The translations under genes were made by a program, and so were the position numbers. This document shows positions 5,287 through 6,373 of a stretch of DNA of 6,373 bases, one piece after another. The first letter of the stretch is position 1, and the number at the start of each line of letters is the position of its first letter. A model generated the notes under the pieces. It ran no database searches, was not told the origin of the DNA, and saw nothing but the letters and a program-made list of their open reading frames with translations. This DNA comes from Candidatus Woesearchaeota archaeon (GTDB lineage Archaea; Nanobdellota; Nanobdellia; Woesearchaeales; CG1-02-33-12). The stretch spans positions 1 through 6,373 of the forward strand of contig PWVO01000063.1 in the NCBI GenBank assembly GCA_003561825.1, written 5' to 3'.

Positions 5287-6081
5287 ATGGCAAAGCCAAG
5301 AGCAATTGTATTAGCAGGCTATGGGACAAGCTCTGAACAGGAAACTATGTGTGCATTTGAAAAAGCAGGAGCATATGCTGGCATTGCTCACCTGAATGAC
5401 ATTATTGAAAACCCGTCAAAGCTTGAAAACAGCCAGATAATTGCAATCCCCGGAGGGCTTTATCTTGCAGATGGCACGGGATCTGGAAATGTGATGTCAT
5501 TGAAAATAAAAAACAACCTTGGCCTGGACAAGTTTATTGAAGGCGATAAGCTTGTAATAGGGATTGGCAATGGCTTCAATGTTTTGGCAGGCCTTGGCCT
5601 AGTGCCTGCATTAAACAATAACTATGGAATAAGACAGGCTGCTCTTTGCCATAATGAAACAGCGTTATACATAAACAGATGGACAGACATTGAGATGCAG
5701 GGCAAAAGCCCATGGGCAGCAGGCATTGGGAAAATATCAATGCCAATAGGGCACTCTGAAGCAAGGTTTTATGCTGAAAAAGAAATCATTGACGAGATGA
5801 AAAACAAAGGCCTTATAGCAGCGAGGTATTGCAAAGGAGAGATATGCAGCTACCTTGGATTAGAGGCAAACCCCTGCGGATCCCTTGATGATATTGCTGG
5901 CATAACAGATGAGAGTGGAAAAATCTTAGGCATAATGCCCCGGCCAGAGAGAGCTGTTTTTTTTACACAGAGGCCTGACTGGCCATATCTTAAAGAGCAT
6001 CTCAGAAGATCAGGCAAAGAAATTCCTCAGGAATCAGATGGAATTAAAATCTTCAGGAACGGGGTTGATTACTTCAGGTGA
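5287..6081 (+). CDS. purQ: PurQ homologue lacking the catalytic Cys and His (class I glutaminase fold)
   Basis: PurQ normally hydrolyses glutamine and channels NH3 to PurL. This 264-aa homologue is full length and collinear with the family: PGG (55-57), IGIGNGFNVLAGLGLVP (91-107), PIGHSEARF (153-161), GSLDDIAGI (198-206) and GIMPRPERAV (215-224). The nucleophilic Cys of the GICNGF elbow is Gly94 (GGC, 5566-5568), and the triad His of MPHPER is Arg219 (CGG, 5941-5943); only Glu221 of the triad remains. The Gln after GF is Asn98, and the usual glycine-rich HGEGR is HSEAR. Glutamine hydrolysis should be lost, so the protein may be a structural or regulatory partner of PurL. The ATG at 5287, one base after the purL stop and behind a GGGGGA Shine-Dalgarno inside purL, is the start; a longer reading to 5227 would lie inside purL and gives no family similarity. 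The purine-operon position leaves little doubt about homology; only activity is in question. Confidence 0.88.
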   Translation: MAKPRAIVLAGYGTSSEQETMCAFEKAGAYAGIAHLNDIIENPSKLENSQIIAIPGGLYLADGTGSGNVMSLKIKNNLGLDKFIEGDKLVIGIGNGFNVLAGLGLVPALNNNYGIRQAALCHNETALYINRWTDIEMQGKSPWAAGIGKISMPIGHSEARFYAEKEIIDEMKNKGLIAARYCKGEICSYLGLEANPCGSLDDIAGITDESGKILGIMPRPERAVFFTQRPDWPYLKEHLRRSGKEIPQESDGIKIFRNGVDYFR

Positions 6082-6083
6082 AA

Positions 6084-6266
6084 ATGCATCTGTCAAAATT
6101 TTACACCTCAAATGATAAAATGAGGGTTATTGGCCTGATGTCAGGGGGTGGCTCAAACCTCGTAAACATTATTGACTATGCAAAAAAAGCAGAAAAAGCC
6201 CCATACAATGTTGTTGCTAGAATGCACAAAATAGCAATCCCTCGGGGGGTAAAGCTGGAGGATTAA
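6084..6266 (+). pseudogene. Truncated PurN-like (GAR formyltransferase) stub
   Basis: This 60-aa ORF contains MRVIGLMSGGGSNLVNIID, the phosphate-binding N-terminal signature of phosphoribosylglycinamide formyltransferase (step 3 of purine synthesis), followed by PYNVV and HKIAIPRGVKLED. The latter resembles the family's next segment (a stretch like AKKIAxxxGVP), with roughly ten residues apparently missing between them. Family members are around 190-200 aa. The catalytic Asn-His-Asp region is absent because the ORF stops at 6264-6266. No frameshift can restore it, since purM follows with no gap. The ATG at 6084 follows AGGTGA, overlapping the purQ stop; GTG 6078 and ATG 6120 are alternatives. 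Its last codons GAG GAT form the Shine-Dalgarno of purM. It is most likely a decayed purN kept as a coupling leader; a small functional protein is not excluded. Confidence 0.6.
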
Positions 6267-6373
6267 ATGGCAAAACAGGCAACATATGCAGATTCCGGAG
6301 TTGATATTATACTTGGTGATGAGGCTTCAGGAATACTCTACCAGGCTGCTAGATTAACATGGGAAAACAGAAA
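6267..6373 (+). CDS. purM: AIR synthetase PurM, N-terminal part (runs off the right edge)
   Basis: Only about 35 residues are in the window. The segment TYADSGVDIILGDEASGILY followed by QAARLTWENR matches the N-terminus of phosphoribosylformylglycinamidine cyclo-ligase, including the conserved Y-x-D-[SA]-GVD. The enzyme converts FGAM to AIR with ATP (step 5), the reaction directly after PurL. The ATG at 6267 is immediately after the TAA of the PurN stub and in the same frame. GGAGGAT (6257-6263) provides the ribosome binding site. Truncation is by the window edge. Confidence 0.85.
   Translation, partial: MAKQATYADSGVDIILGDEASGILYQAARLTWENR

Noticed and set aside
6244..6249. G6 homopolymer in the PurN stub as a hidden frameshift
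   Set aside because: Shifting frame there cannot restore PurN, because the purM start and its SD follow within 25 bases; the loss is a deletion, not a frameshift.
1..6373. CRISPR array, tRNA/rRNA genes, insertion sequence or phage genes
   Set aside because: No spaced direct repeats, cloverleaf, terminal inverted repeats, transposase or integrase motifs were seen; the cluster reads as ordinary chromosome.

Overview
The window looks like chromosomal DNA of an uncultivated archaeon. It is AT-rich, Arg codons are mostly AGA/AGG, and promoters carry archaeal TATA elements (TTTATAAG, TTATAAATA, TTTAAATA). At four starts the TATA element ends 23-25 nt before an ATG, which implies leaderless transcripts. 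The Dps-like ferritin is of the archaeal DPSL type. A small-genome or DPANN-like lineage is possible, but this is inference; no marker gene in the window settles it.

Layout. (1) Positions 1-43 hold the promoter and a probable operator palindrome of a minus-strand gene that begins at or just beyond the left edge. (2) A plus-strand gene (219-764) encodes a GmhB/histidinol-phosphatase-like HAD phosphatase. (3) A minus-strand iron/oxidative-stress cluster reads from right to left: a DUF378 two-helix membrane protein (2105-1908), a DPSL ferritin (1861-1304) and a Fur/PerR-family repressor (1259-870). A 12-bp dyad, TATTAGGTAATA, occurs exactly twice, once just downstream of each of the two TATA boxes of this cluster, so the repressor probably controls itself and the DUF378-DPSL transcript. 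(4) From 2316 to the right edge runs a plus-strand purine operon: a PurS-PurL fusion (FGAM synthetase), PurQ, a truncated PurN-like stub, and the start of PurM.

The most unusual finding is in the purine operon. The PurQ homologue has Gly94 in place of the nucleophilic Cys (IGIGNGF against the usual GICNGF) and Arg219 in place of the triad His (MPRPER against MPHPER). It should therefore be unable to hydrolyse glutamine, although it is full length and tightly coupled to purL. The next ORF keeps only the N-terminal GAR-formyltransferase signature, lacks the catalytic region, and ends in codons that form the Shine-Dalgarno of purM. Taken together, this operon may support an ammonia-dependent FGAM synthetase with a non-catalytic PurQ partner, and the formyl-transfer step must be encoded elsewhere, for example by PurT or a second PurN.
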